DNA from: Streptomyces litmocidini
GTDB lineage: Bacteria; Actinomycetota; Actinomycetes; Streptomycetales; Streptomycetaceae
DNA: 64,000 nucleotides
Direction: 5' to 3'
Assembly (NCBI RefSeq): GCF_014649755.1
Contig: NZ_BMTQ01000008.1
Coordinates: 186,001 to 250,000, forward strand
Translations under genes and position numbers: made by a program
The notes under the pieces: generated by a model
The model's input: only the letters and a program-made list of their open reading frames with translations
Told to the model about the DNA's origin: nothing
Databases searched by the model: none
Part shown: piece after piece, positions 44,204-52,566 of the stretch
Position numbering within the stretch: position 1 is the first letter of the stretch
How the letters are laid out: each line of letters opens with the position of its first letter

Positions 44204-44578
44204 ATGGCGGAGAGCGTGTGGAACTACGGGCAGGCCTTCAGCCACCTGGTGGGCACCGACCTGACCGGCTGGGGGGTCGAAGCCACCGACGGGCACGTCG
44301 GGAAGGTCGACAAGCACTCCCACGAGATCGACGACTCCTACCTGGTCGTCGACACCGGCGTGTGGATCTTCGGCAAGGAAGTGCTCCTTCCGGCAAGCAC
44401 GGTGACCCACGTCGACCTGGAGAACCACACGGTGCACCTCGACCTGACCAAGGACCAGATCAAGGCCGCACCCGAGTTCCGCTCCGACGAGCACCTCGCG
44501 GATCAGCAGCGCCGGGAGGAGATCGCCGTGCACTACCGGACGGGCGGACCGTTCGGGGGCGGGCCGAGCCCCGTCTGA
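44204..44578 (+). CDS. PRC-barrel domain protein (copy 2)
   Basis: 124 residues, the same length as copy 1 at 26192 and strongly similar (LVGTDLTGWGVEATDGHVGKVDKHSHEIDDSYLVVDTGVWIFGKEVLLPAS against LAGTDLTGWRVEASDGHIGKVDKHSDEVDDAYLVVDTGVWIFGKEVLIPAS). The tail REEIAVHYRTGGPFGGG is also shared. The ATG at 44204 is preferred over a GTG at 44195 because GGAGGAG is then well spaced. Function is unknown. The upstream 430 bp (43773-44203) contain no gene. Confidence 0.88.
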   Translation: MAESVWNYGQAFSHLVGTDLTGWGVEATDGHVGKVDKHSHEIDDSYLVVDTGVWIFGKEVLLPASTVTHVDLENHTVHLDLTKDQIKAAPEFRSDEHLADQQRREEIAVHYRTGGPFGGGPSPV

Positions 44579-44592
44579 CGTTCGGGCGAGCA

Positions 44593-44634
44593 GCACGGGG
44601 CGGTCCCGCACCTGGATGCGGGACCGCCCCGTGC
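44593..44634. terminator. 18-bp stem hairpin terminator
   Basis: Arms 44593-44610 (GCACGGGGCGGTCCCGCA) and 44617-44634 are perfect complements with a 6-base loop, 15 bp after the PRC-barrel stop. Confidence 0.9.
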
Positions 44635-44820
44635 GTCTCGAGCCCGCACGTGAGCGCGAACCGTCCCGGTCGCTCCCGGCCCCTCGTACCTCCTGGCCCT
44701 CGCACCTCCCGGCCCTTCGCACCCCTCGACCTCCCTCCCCCGCCCCGGAGCAGCCCCGCCCACCGGATGGCTGTCCCCTATGCACCCTTTGCCCCTCACT
44801 GGACGTGAGACAGAGCACTC

Positions 44821-44838
44821 TGCGTAATGCATTGCGCA
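44821..44838. promoter_or_regulatory. 18-bp near-perfect palindrome before the betaine operon
   Basis: TGCGTAATGCATTGCGCA pairs at every position except one symmetric pair; its core is AATGCATT. It is 85 bp upstream of betB in an otherwise gene-free region (44635-44922). It is a likely repressor or activator site for choline/betaine control. No regulator gene lies nearby. Confidence 0.55.
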
Positions 44839-44922
44839 TGGCTTGTGAGGCCCAGGGCAGGCGGCTGAACCGCCGGTACTCGCCGGCAGGGGGACTCGAA
44901 GGAACGAAGGGCCGTACACGAC

Positions 44923-46431
44923 GTGACCGCAGCACAACAGACCATCCATGTCGGCGGCGAGTGGCGCTCGGCCCTCTCCGGCGCCACGCGCGACCTCATC
45001 GATCCCGTCGACGCGACCGTCTTCGCGGTGGTGGCGGAGGGCGGTGTCCGGGACACCGACGACGCCGTGGCCGCGGCACGCGCCGCGTTCGACGACGGGG
45101 CCTGGCCGCGTACGCCGGCCCCCGAGCGGGCCGCTCTGCTGCGACGGGTCGCCGCCCTGCTCGAACGCGATCGGGAGCGGATCGGCGCCCTGGAGAGCCA
45201 GGACGCCGGCAAGACGCTGGAGGAGGGCCGCGTCGACGTCGACTGCGTCCGCGACGCCTTCCTGTACTTCGCCGACCTCGTGGCGAACGAGGACGGCGGA
45301 CGCGTCGTCGACGCCGGTTCGGACAAGATCCGCAGTGTCGTCGTGTACGAACCGGTCGGGGTCTGCGCCCTGATCACGCCGTGGAACTACCCGCTGCTGC
45401 AGGCCAGCTGGAAGATCGCGCCCGCCCTCGCCGCCGGCAACACCTTCGTCATCAAGCCCAGCGAGATCACCCCGCTGAGCACCGTCGTCCTGGTCGAACT
45501 GCTCCTGGAGGCCGGACTGCCGCTCGGCGCGGCCAACATCGTCACGGGCCCCGGCGGCACCGTCGGCGCCCGGCTCGCCGAGCACCCCGACGTCGATCTC
45601 GTCTCGTTCACGGGCGGGCTCGTCAGCGGCACGAAGGTCGCCAGGGCGGCCGCCGACAGCGTGAAGAAGGTAGCCCTGGAACTGGGCGGCAAGAACCCCA
45701 ACGTCGTGTTCGCCGACGCCTGTTCGACGCCCGAGGGCTTCGACACCGCCGTCGACCAGGCACTGAACGCCGCCTTCATCCACAGCGGCCAGGTCTGCTC
45801 CGCGGGCTCCCGCCTCATCGTCGAGGAGTCGCTGCGCGAGCGTTTCGTCGCGGAACTCGCCCGCCGGGCCGACCACATCCGGCTGGGTCGCGGCACCGAC
45901 GAGGGCGTCGAGTGCGGTCCGCTGGTCTCCGCGGCCCAGTTGGCGCGGACCGAGGAGTACGTCGCCTCCGCCCTCGACGAGGGCGCGGTCCTGCGCGCGG
46001 GCGGCGAGCGGCCGGCCGGTCCCGGCTACTTCTACCGGCCCACGGTCCTGGACCGGTGCCACCGCGGCATGCGGGTCGTCCGCGAGGAGATCTTCGGTCC
46101 CGTCCTCACCGTGGAGACCTTCCGCACCGAGGAGGAGGCCGTCACCCTCGCCAACGACACCGAGTACGGCCTCGCCGGAGCGGTGTGGAGCTCCGACGAA
46201 GACCGCGCCCGGCGCGTCGCGGCCCGGCTGCGCCACGGCACCGTCTGGATCAACGACTTCCACCCCTACCTGCCCCAGGCGGAGTGGGGCGGCTTCGGCA
46301 AGTCCGGCATCGGCCGGGAGCTGGGCCCGAGCGGCCTCGCCGAGTACCGCGAGGCCAAGCACGTCTACCAGAACCTCGCCCCGCGCCCCGTGCGCTGGTT
46401 CGCGGGCGAGACGCGGAAGGAGCGGGCGTGA
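44923..46431 (+). CDS. betB: Betaine aldehyde dehydrogenase
   Basis: 502 residues. NAD-dependent ALDH fold: ITPWNYPLLQASWKIAPALAAGNTFVIKPSE, LELGGKNPNVVFAD (catalytic Glu) and GQVCSAGSRL (catalytic Cys). GHTVWINDF-type C-terminus (GTVWINDFHPYLPQAEWGGFGKSGIGRELG) is typical of betaine aldehyde dehydrogenases. With choline oxidase next door and betaine transport genes behind, the reaction is betaine aldehyde to glycine betaine. GTG 44923 is the likely start, with GGAACGAAGGG upstream. First gene of a five-gene coupled operon. Confidence 0.9.
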   Translation: MTAAQQTIHVGGEWRSALSGATRDLIDPVDATVFAVVAEGGVRDTDDAVAAARAAFDDGAWPRTPAPERAALLRRVAALLERDRERIGALESQDAGKTLEEGRVDVDCVRDAFLYFADLVANEDGGRVVDAGSDKIRSVVVYEPVGVCALITPWNYPLLQASWKIAPALAAGNTFVIKPSEITPLSTVVLVELLLEAGLPLGAANIVTGPGGTVGARLAEHPDVDLVSFTGGLVSGTKVARAAADSVKKVALELGGKNPNVVFADACSTPEGFDTAVDQALNAAFIHSGQVCSAGSRLIVEESLRERFVAELARRADHIRLGRGTDEGVECGPLVSAAQLARTEEYVASALDEGAVLRAGGERPAGPGYFYRPTVLDRCHRGMRVVREEIFGPVLTVETFRTEEEAVTLANDTEYGLAGAVWSSDEDRARRVAARLRHGTVWINDFHPYLPQAEWGGFGKSGIGRELGPSGLAEYREAKHVYQNLAPRPVRWFAGETRKERA

Positions 46432-47954
46432 ACGACCGGCACGTGTACGACTACGTCGTCGTCGGCGGCGGCACCGCGGGATCGGTGATCGCCTCCCGGC
46501 TGACCGAGGATCCGGACGTCAGCGTCGCCGTCATCGAGGGCGGCCCCAGCGACGTCGGCCGCGACGACGTCCTCACCCTGCGCCGCTGGATGGGCCTGCT
46601 CGGCGGCGAGCTGGACTACGACTACCCCACCACGGAGCAGCCCCGGGGCAACTCTCACATCCGGCACAGCCGGGCGCGCGTGCTGGGCGGCTGCTCCTCG
46701 CACAACACCCTCATCGCGTTCAAGCCCCTCCCCTCCGACTGGGACGAGTGGGCCGAGGCGGGTGCCGAGGGCTGGGACGCGGCGGCCATGGACCCCTACT
46801 TCGCCCGGCTGCGCAACAACATCGTCCCCGTCGACGAGGCCGACCGGAACGCGATCGCCCGGGACTTCGTCGACGCGGCGCGGACCGCGCTCGGCGTTCC
46901 GCGCGTCGAGGGCTTCAACGAACGGCCCTTCCACGAAGGGGTCGGCTTCTTCGACCTCGCCTACCACCCGGAGGACAACAAGCGGTCGTCCGCGTCCGTC
47001 GCCTATCTCCACCCCTTCCTGGACCGGCCGAACCTGCGCATCGCCCTGGAGACCTGGGCGTTCCGGCTGGAGTTCGAAGGCACCCGCGCCACCGGTGTGC
47101 ACGTCCGCACCAAGGAGGGCACGGAGCACGTCGTACGCGCCCGGCGCGAGATCCTGGTGTGCGCGGGCGCCGTGGACACCCCGCGCCTGCTGCTGCACTC
47201 CGGCATCGGGCCGCGCGCCGACCTGGAGAAGCTCGGCATCCCCGTCGTGCACGACCTGCCGGGCGTGGGCGAGAACCTGCTCGACCACCCCGAGTCGGTC
47301 ATCGTGTGGGAGACGCACGGTCCGATCCCGGAGAACTCCGCCATGGACTCCGACGCCGGGCTGTTCGTCCGCCGGGACCCGGAGTCCGACGGGCCGGACC
47401 TGATGTTCCACTTCTACCAGATCCCCTTCACCGACAACCCCGAGCGCCTGGGCTACGAACGACCCGCGCACGGCGTGTCGATGACCCCCAACATCCCCAA
47501 GCCGCGCAGCCGCGGCAGGCTCTACCTGACGAGCGCCGACCCCGAGGACAAACCCGCGCTCGACTTCCGGTACTTCACCGACGAGGACGACTACGACGGC
47601 CGGACCCTCGTGGACGGGATCCGCATCGCCCGGCAGATCGCGGCGAGCGAACCGCTGGCCGGTTGGCTGAAGCGCGAGGTGTGCCCGGGACCGGAGGTCA
47701 CCTCCGACGAGGAGCTCAGCGCGTACGCCCGTCACGTCGCGCACACCGTCTACCATCCGGCCGGAACCTGCCGGATGGGGGCCGCCGACGACGAACTCGC
47801 CGTCGTCGCGCCCGATCTGAGGATCCGGGGCCTGGACGGCATCCGGATCGCCGACGCGTCCGTCTTCCCGACCATGACCGCCGTCAACCCGATGATCGGC
47901 GTGCTCATGGTCGGCGAGAAATGCGCCGACCTGCTGGGAGGCACCGCACGATGA
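46428..47954 (+). CDS. codA: Choline oxidase (GMC oxidoreductase)
   Basis: 508 residues. FAD loop YDYVVVGGGTAGSVIASRL; RVLGGCSSHN with His92, equivalent to the FAD-linking His99 of Arthrobacter choline oxidase; and GVSMTPNIPKPRSRGRLYLTSADPEDKPALDFRYFTD, closely matching that enzyme. The active-site His is in HTVYHPAGTCRMG and the Asn in FPTMTAVNPMIG. It oxidises choline to betaine aldehyde with O2. The GTG start overlaps the betB stop as GTGA. Confidence 0.9.
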   Translation: MNDRHVYDYVVVGGGTAGSVIASRLTEDPDVSVAVIEGGPSDVGRDDVLTLRRWMGLLGGELDYDYPTTEQPRGNSHIRHSRARVLGGCSSHNTLIAFKPLPSDWDEWAEAGAEGWDAAAMDPYFARLRNNIVPVDEADRNAIARDFVDAARTALGVPRVEGFNERPFHEGVGFFDLAYHPEDNKRSSASVAYLHPFLDRPNLRIALETWAFRLEFEGTRATGVHVRTKEGTEHVVRARREILVCAGAVDTPRLLLHSGIGPRADLEKLGIPVVHDLPGVGENLLDHPESVIVWETHGPIPENSAMDSDAGLFVRRDPESDGPDLMFHFYQIPFTDNPERLGYERPAHGVSMTPNIPKPRSRGRLYLTSADPEDKPALDFRYFTDEDDYDGRTLVDGIRIARQIAASEPLAGWLKREVCPGPEVTSDEELSAYARHVAHTVYHPAGTCRMGAADDELAVVAPDLRIRGLDGIRIADASVFPTMTAVNPMIGVLMVGEKCADLLGGTAR

Positions 47955-49036
47955 CCACCACGCCGCACACCGCACCGCCGCGGGACGCGACGGAGTCCGT
48001 CTTCTCCGTACGTGACCTGTGGAAGGTCTTCGGCCCGAAGGCCGAGCGCGTGCCCGCCGACCCCGAGCTCGGGGCCCTCGGCGCCACCGAGCTGCGCGAG
48101 CGCACCGGCTGCACCGCCGCCGTCCGCGACGTCTCCTTCGACGTCCGCAAGGGCGAGGTCTTCGTCGTGATGGGCCTCTCCGGCTCGGGCAAGTCCACGC
48201 TGGTGCGCTGCCTGACCCGGCTGATCGAGCCCACCTCGGGCACGATCGCCATCGACGGTGAGGACGTCCTGTCCATGGACTCCGGGCGGCTCCGCGAGCT
48301 GCGCCGGCACCGGGCGGCGATGGTCTTCCAGCACTTCGGGCTGCTGCCGCACCGGACGGTGCTCGACAACGTCGCCTACGGTCTGGAGATCCAGGGCGTG
48401 GGCCGCGGTGAACGGCGCGAGCGGGCGGCGGAGTTCGTCACGAAGGTCGGCCTGGACGGCATGGAGCACCGCAGGCCGAGCCAGCTCTCGGGCGGCCAGC
48501 GACAGCGGGTCGGGCTGGCCCGCGCGCTCGCCGTCGACCCCGAAGTCCTGCTGTTCGACGAGCCGTTCAGCGCACTGGACCCGCTCATCCGCCGGGACAT
48601 GCAGGAGGAGGTCGTACGTCTGCACCGCGAGGAGGGACGCACGATGGTCTTCATCACGCACGACCTCAACGAGGCGCTGAAGCTCGGCGACCGCATCGCG
48701 CTGATGCGCGACGGCCGCGTCGTGCAGCTCGGGACGCCCGAGGAGATCGTGGGCGAGCCCGCCGACGAGTACGTCAGGGACTTCGTCCGGGACGTGCCGC
48801 GCGAACAGGTGCTGACCGTCCGCTCGGCGATGCGTCCCGCGCTCGCGGGCGAGTACGAGGCCGGGCCCGCGCTCGCGCCGACCGCCACCGTCCACGAGGC
48901 CATCGAGGCCGTCGCCCGTACCGGGGCGAACGCCCGGATCGTCGAGGACGGCCGGTGCCTCGGCGTGGTCGACCACGCGGGACTCCTCGGTGTCGTCGCC
49001 GGGGTCCCGGTCACGACAGGAAGGGCGGTGGCCTGA
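47951..49036 (+). CDS. proV: Glycine betaine/proline ABC transporter ATP-binding protein
   Basis: 361 residues. A long N-terminal section (VRDLWKVFGPKAERVPAD) precedes VRDVSFDVRKGEVFVVMGLSGSGKSTLVRCLTRLIEPTSG (Walker A), the signature LSGGQRQR and LLFDEPFSALDP (Walker B), then a C-terminal CBS-like region (GANARIVEDGRCLGVV). This is the ProV/OpuAA form with a sensor tail. The ATG overlaps the codA stop as ATGA. It drives uptake of compatible solutes. Confidence 0.93.
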   Translation: MTTTPHTAPPRDATESVFSVRDLWKVFGPKAERVPADPELGALGATELRERTGCTAAVRDVSFDVRKGEVFVVMGLSGSGKSTLVRCLTRLIEPTSGTIAIDGEDVLSMDSGRLRELRRHRAAMVFQHFGLLPHRTVLDNVAYGLEIQGVGRGERRERAAEFVTKVGLDGMEHRRPSQLSGGQRQRVGLARALAVDPEVLLFDEPFSALDPLIRRDMQEEVVRLHREEGRTMVFITHDLNEALKLGDRIALMRDGRVVQLGTPEEIVGEPADEYVRDFVRDVPREQVLTVRSAMRPALAGEYEAGPALAPTATVHEAIEAVARTGANARIVEDGRCLGVVDHAGLLGVVAGVPVTTGRAVA

Positions 49037-49245
49037 TGTACGCCCGTACGACGTGGCCGCCGCCGGGCGGCACGACCCGTACCTCCGGGGGTCCCCGCCG
49101 TGCCGGACACGGCCGGGAGTCCTTCGCCGTGCCGCGGCCGGCCCGTGGCGCCGGCCGCGGCACGGCGGGACCGGACCCCAGGGGGACGGAGCTCGCCGCC
49201 CGGCCCCCGGAGCGGACCCGCGACACGAGCGGGTGGGGCCGATGA
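49036..49245 (+). CDS. Possible 69-residue ORF overlapping proV and proW
   Basis: The ATG overlaps the proV stop by one base, and its own TGA overlaps the proW ATG as ATGA. The product, MYARTTWPPPGGTTRTSGGP followed by Arg/Gly/Pro-rich sequence, has no recognisable domain. It fills an otherwise untranslated 205-bp spacer in a tightly coupled operon, so it may simply keep ribosomes moving. Alternatively proW alone is real. Confidence 0.3.
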   Translation: MYARTTWPPPGGTTRTSGGPRRAGHGRESFAVPRPARGAGRGTAGPDPRGTELAARPPERTRDTSGWGR

Positions 49246-51212
49246 CCGCCACCGTCACCCCCGCCTCCGCCCGTCCTTCCTCTCCCGCCGCGGCGCGCGG
49301 CGTCCTGCGCGTGTTCGCGGGCCACCGCGGTCGGCTGCTCTGCGCCGGCACGGCCGTCGCGCTCGTCCTCGGAGCCGTGTTCCTCGGCGGCGGGGGCTGG
49401 CCGGCGTCGCTCGTCGCCGATCCGTCCGGGCCGCTCGACCGCGCCGGCGACTGGATCGTCGACAACCGTGACGGCCACCCGCTGTTCCTCTACTTCCTCG
49501 GCCACATCAGCAACGCCGTGGTCGTCTCCGTCCGCGCCGTGTACCTGGCCCTGCTGGCCCTCGGCTGGGCCGGCGTCACCGCCGCCGCGGGTCTGGTGGC
49601 CTGGCGGGTCGCGGGCGTCCGGCTCGCGCTGACCTCCGTCGCCGCCATCGCCGTGTGCGGGCTGCTCGGCATGTGGGTGCCCACCCTGCAGACCCTCGCC
49701 CTGATGGTCGTCGCCGTCGCCGCGTCCGTGCTGCTCGGAGGCCTCCTCGGGCTCACCGCCGGCCTGTCCGACCGGATGGGCCGGATCCTCCGTCCGGTCC
49801 TCGACACCATGCAGGTGCTGCCGGCCTTCGCGTACCTCCTGCCCGTCGTCCTGGTCTTCGGCATCGGGGTGCCCGCGGCCGTCCTCGCCACCGTCGTCTA
49901 CGCCGCCCCGCCCATGGCCCGTCTCACCGCCCTCGGGCTGCGCGGCGCGGACGCCGGTGTCATGGAGGCCGTCGCCTCCCTCGGCGCCACCGGCAGGCAG
50001 CGGCTGCTGACGGCCCGGCTGCCCCTGGCCCGCAAGGAGCTGCTGCTCGGCCTCAGCCAGTCGATCATGATGGCCCTCGGCATGGCCGTGATCGCGTCCG
50101 TCATCGGCGCGGGCGGCCTCGGCGACCGCGTCTACCAGGCGCTGGCCTCGGTCGACGTCGGAGCCGCGCTCGCCGCCGGCGTGCCGATCGTGCTGCTCGC
50201 CGTCGTCCTGGACCGGGTCACCGGCGCGGCGGGCGAACGCCTCGGCGCCGCTCCGGCCCGCCGTGCCGGAACCGGCTGGGCCGTCGCCCTCGTGGTGACC
50301 GCCGTCGTCGCCGGGGCCGGCCGTCTGTCCGGCCGGCTCTCCTGGCCCGACGGGTGGACGGTGGACATCGCCGAACCCGTCAACGGGGCCGTCGACTGGA
50401 TGACCGCCCACCTCTACTCCGGCGTGCCCCTCGTCGGCGGCACCGCCGACTGGGCCGCGCGGTTCACCACGTGGGTCCTGAACCCCCTGCGCGACGGCCT
50501 GCAGTGGCTGCCCTGGTGGGCCGTCCTGCTGACCGTCGGCGCGCTCGCGCTGCTCATCGGCACCTGGCGCACCGCCACGACCGCCGTCCTCGCGATGGCG
50601 GCCATCGGTGCGCTGGGCGTCTGGGACCCGGCGCTCGACACGCTGTCCCAGGTCCTGGCCGCCGTCGCCGTGACGCTGGTGCTCGGCTTCGCCCTCGGAG
50701 TCGCCGCGGCCCGCAGCACCCGCCTGGGACGCGTGCTGCGTCCTGTGCTCGACGTCTTCCAGACACTGCCGCAGTTCGTCTACCTGATCCCCGTCGTGGC
50801 CCTGTTCGGTGTCGGCCGTGCCCCGGCGGTCGCGGCCGCCGTGGTCTACGCGCTGCCCGCGGTCGTACGCATCACGGCGCAGGGGGTGCTCGCGGTGGAC
50901 CCCGCCGCGCTCGAGTCCTCGCGTTCGCTGGGCGCGACCGGTCGCCAGCAGCTGTTCCAGGTCCAGCTGCCGCTGGCCCGGCCCGCGCTGCTGCTCGCCG
51001 TCAACCAGGGCGTGGTGCTGGTCCTCGCCGTCGTCGTCATCGGCGGCCTCGTGGGCGGCGGCGCGCTCGGTTACGACGCGGTCTTCGGCCTCGCCCAGGG
51101 CGACCTGGCGACCGGTCTGGTCGCCGGTGCGGCGATCGTCTGCCTCGGCCTGGCACTCGACCGCGTCACCCAGCCGACGGAACGCCGCGACCTCGCCCGG
51201 AAGGGGGCCTGA
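49242..51212 (+). CDS. proW: Glycine betaine ABC permease, two fused permease halves (ProW-ProW)
   Basis: 656 residues, twice the usual size. Each half has a BPD_transp_1 domain with an EAA-like loop: MEAVASLGATGRQRLLTARLPLARKELLLGL and LESSRSLGATGRQQLFQVQLPLARPALLLAV. The matched halves (for example VLDTMQVLPAFAYLLPVVLVFGIG and VLDVFQTLPQFVYLIPVVALFGVG) show internal duplication, giving both permease copies of the dimer in one chain. There are about 12 membrane segments. The start is placed at the ATG 49242, in GATGACC after the small ORF. Confidence 0.92.
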   Translation: MTATVTPASARPSSPAAARGVLRVFAGHRGRLLCAGTAVALVLGAVFLGGGGWPASLVADPSGPLDRAGDWIVDNRDGHPLFLYFLGHISNAVVVSVRAVYLALLALGWAGVTAAAGLVAWRVAGVRLALTSVAAIAVCGLLGMWVPTLQTLALMVVAVAASVLLGGLLGLTAGLSDRMGRILRPVLDTMQVLPAFAYLLPVVLVFGIGVPAAVLATVVYAAPPMARLTALGLRGADAGVMEAVASLGATGRQRLLTARLPLARKELLLGLSQSIMMALGMAVIASVIGAGGLGDRVYQALASVDVGAALAAGVPIVLLAVVLDRVTGAAGERLGAAPARRAGTGWAVALVVTAVVAGAGRLSGRLSWPDGWTVDIAEPVNGAVDWMTAHLYSGVPLVGGTADWAARFTTWVLNPLRDGLQWLPWWAVLLTVGALALLIGTWRTATTAVLAMAAIGALGVWDPALDTLSQVLAAVAVTLVLGFALGVAAARSTRLGRVLRPVLDVFQTLPQFVYLIPVVALFGVGRAPAVAAAVVYALPAVVRITAQGVLAVDPAALESSRSLGATGRQQLFQVQLPLARPALLLAVNQGVVLVLAVVVIGGLVGGGALGYDAVFGLAQGDLATGLVAGAAIVCLGLALDRVTQPTERRDLARKGA

Positions 51213-51213
51213 C

Positions 51214-52185
51214 ATGGCTCGCACGCGCCTCGCGCTCGGCGGCTCCGCGCTCGCGGCGGCCGTCGCCCTGACGGCCCTCACCGGCTGCGGTGCCGCCGAC
51301 ATGACCCGTCAGGCGTCGCCGTACGCCGACGCGAAGGACTCCCGCACGGTGACCCTCTCCGTGCAGTCGTGGGTGGGCGCACAGGCCAACGTGGCCGTCG
51401 CGCGGTACCTGCTGGAGCACGAGCTCGGCTACCGGGTGGACACCGTGCAGATCGACGAGGTGCCCGCCTGGGACGCCCTCAGCCAGGGCCGGGTGGACGC
51501 CATCCTGGAGGACTGGGGCCACCCGGACCAGGAGAAGAGGTACATCGACGGCAAGGGGACGATCACGCGGGGCGGGGACCTCGGGGTGACCGGCCACATC
51601 GGCTGGTTCGTGCCGACGTACTTCGCCGAGGAGCACCCGGACGTCACCGAGTGGAAGAACCTGAACAAGTACGCCGACGATCTCCGTACCGCGGAGAGCG
51701 GCGGCAAGGGCCAGTTGCTGGACGGTTCCCCGTCCTACGTCACGAACGACAAGGCCCTCGTGGACAACCTGGGCCTGGACTACCAGGTCGTGTTCGCGGG
51801 CTCGGAGGCGGCGCAGATCACGCAGATCAAGCAGCTCGCCAAGGAGAAGAAGCCGTTCCTCAGCTACTGGTACAAGCCCCAGTGGCTGTTCGAGAAGGTC
51901 CCGATGACGGAGGTGAGGCTGCCCGCGTACGAGGAGGGCTGCGACGCCGAACCGGAGAAGGTGGCCTGCGCCTACCCGCACACCCCGCTGCAGAAGTTCC
52001 TCAACTCCCGCTTCGCGGACGGCGGGGGCGACGCCGCCGCCTTCCTGAAGAGGTTCCGCTGGACGACCGGCATGCAGAACGACGTCGCCCTCATGATCGC
52101 GGAGCAGAAGCTGTCGCCCGAGGAGGCGGCGAGCCGCTGGGTGAAGGAGAACGAGGCCACCTGGCGGAAGTGGCTGCCGTCCTGA
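51214..52185 (+). CDS. proX: Glycine betaine-binding lipoprotein (OpuAC/ProX)
   Basis: 323 residues. Signal peptide LGGSALAAAVALTALTGC with lipobox Cys25, then a periplasmic-binding fold: LSVQSWVGAQANVAVARYLLEHELGYRV, EVPAWDALSQGRVDAILEDWG, GHIGWFVPTYFAEEHP and PFLSYWYKPQWLF. Trp/Tyr-rich segments form the aromatic box that binds quaternary amines. It is one base past the proW stop and closes the operon. No clear terminator was found before the LanKC gene. Confidence 0.93.
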   Translation: MARTRLALGGSALAAAVALTALTGCGAADMTRQASPYADAKDSRTVTLSVQSWVGAQANVAVARYLLEHELGYRVDTVQIDEVPAWDALSQGRVDAILEDWGHPDQEKRYIDGKGTITRGGDLGVTGHIGWFVPTYFAEEHPDVTEWKNLNKYADDLRTAESGGKGQLLDGSPSYVTNDKALVDNLGLDYQVVFAGSEAAQITQIKQLAKEKKPFLSYWYKPQWLFEKVPMTEVRLPAYEEGCDAEPEKVACAYPHTPLQKFLNSRFADGGGDAAAFLKRFRWTTGMQNDVALMIAEQKLSPEEAASRWVKENEATWRKWLPS

Positions 52186-52335
52186 CACGGGCACGGCGGA
52201 CCGGGCGCGCACGCCGGTCCGCCGCCGCGTCCTGCTCGGCCGCGGCTCCTCCTCGGCCTCCTTCCCCGGCCGCGGTCTCCGCCGGGTCCCGCCAGGGCGG
52301 CGGCGCGGAGCGCTCGCGGGGGCGCGTCCATCGGC

Positions 52336-52402
52336 GTCGGTCGTGCCGTCGTCGGTCGTGCCGTCGTCGGTCGTGCCGTCGTCGGTCGTGCCGTCGTCGG
52401 AC
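52336..52402. repeat. 15-bp tandem repeat, four perfect units
   Basis: GTCGGTCGTGCCGTC at 52336, 52351, 52366 and 52381, then a partial unit. It lies in the 381-bp spacer between proX and lanKC. No gene is supported here (52186-52566). Confidence 0.88.
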
Positions 52403-52566
52403 GTGCGACGGCACGGGGGCCCGTGAGGGCCCCGCGGGACGCCCCGGAGGGACTCGCGCCCGGATGCCGGGCGCATGCCGCCGCCCGAACCGCCTCCGTA
52501 CCTGCCGGTCCCGGCGTCCGGCGCGCGAGACCTTGGTGGTCCACCACCACCCTGTGAGGAGATCCC

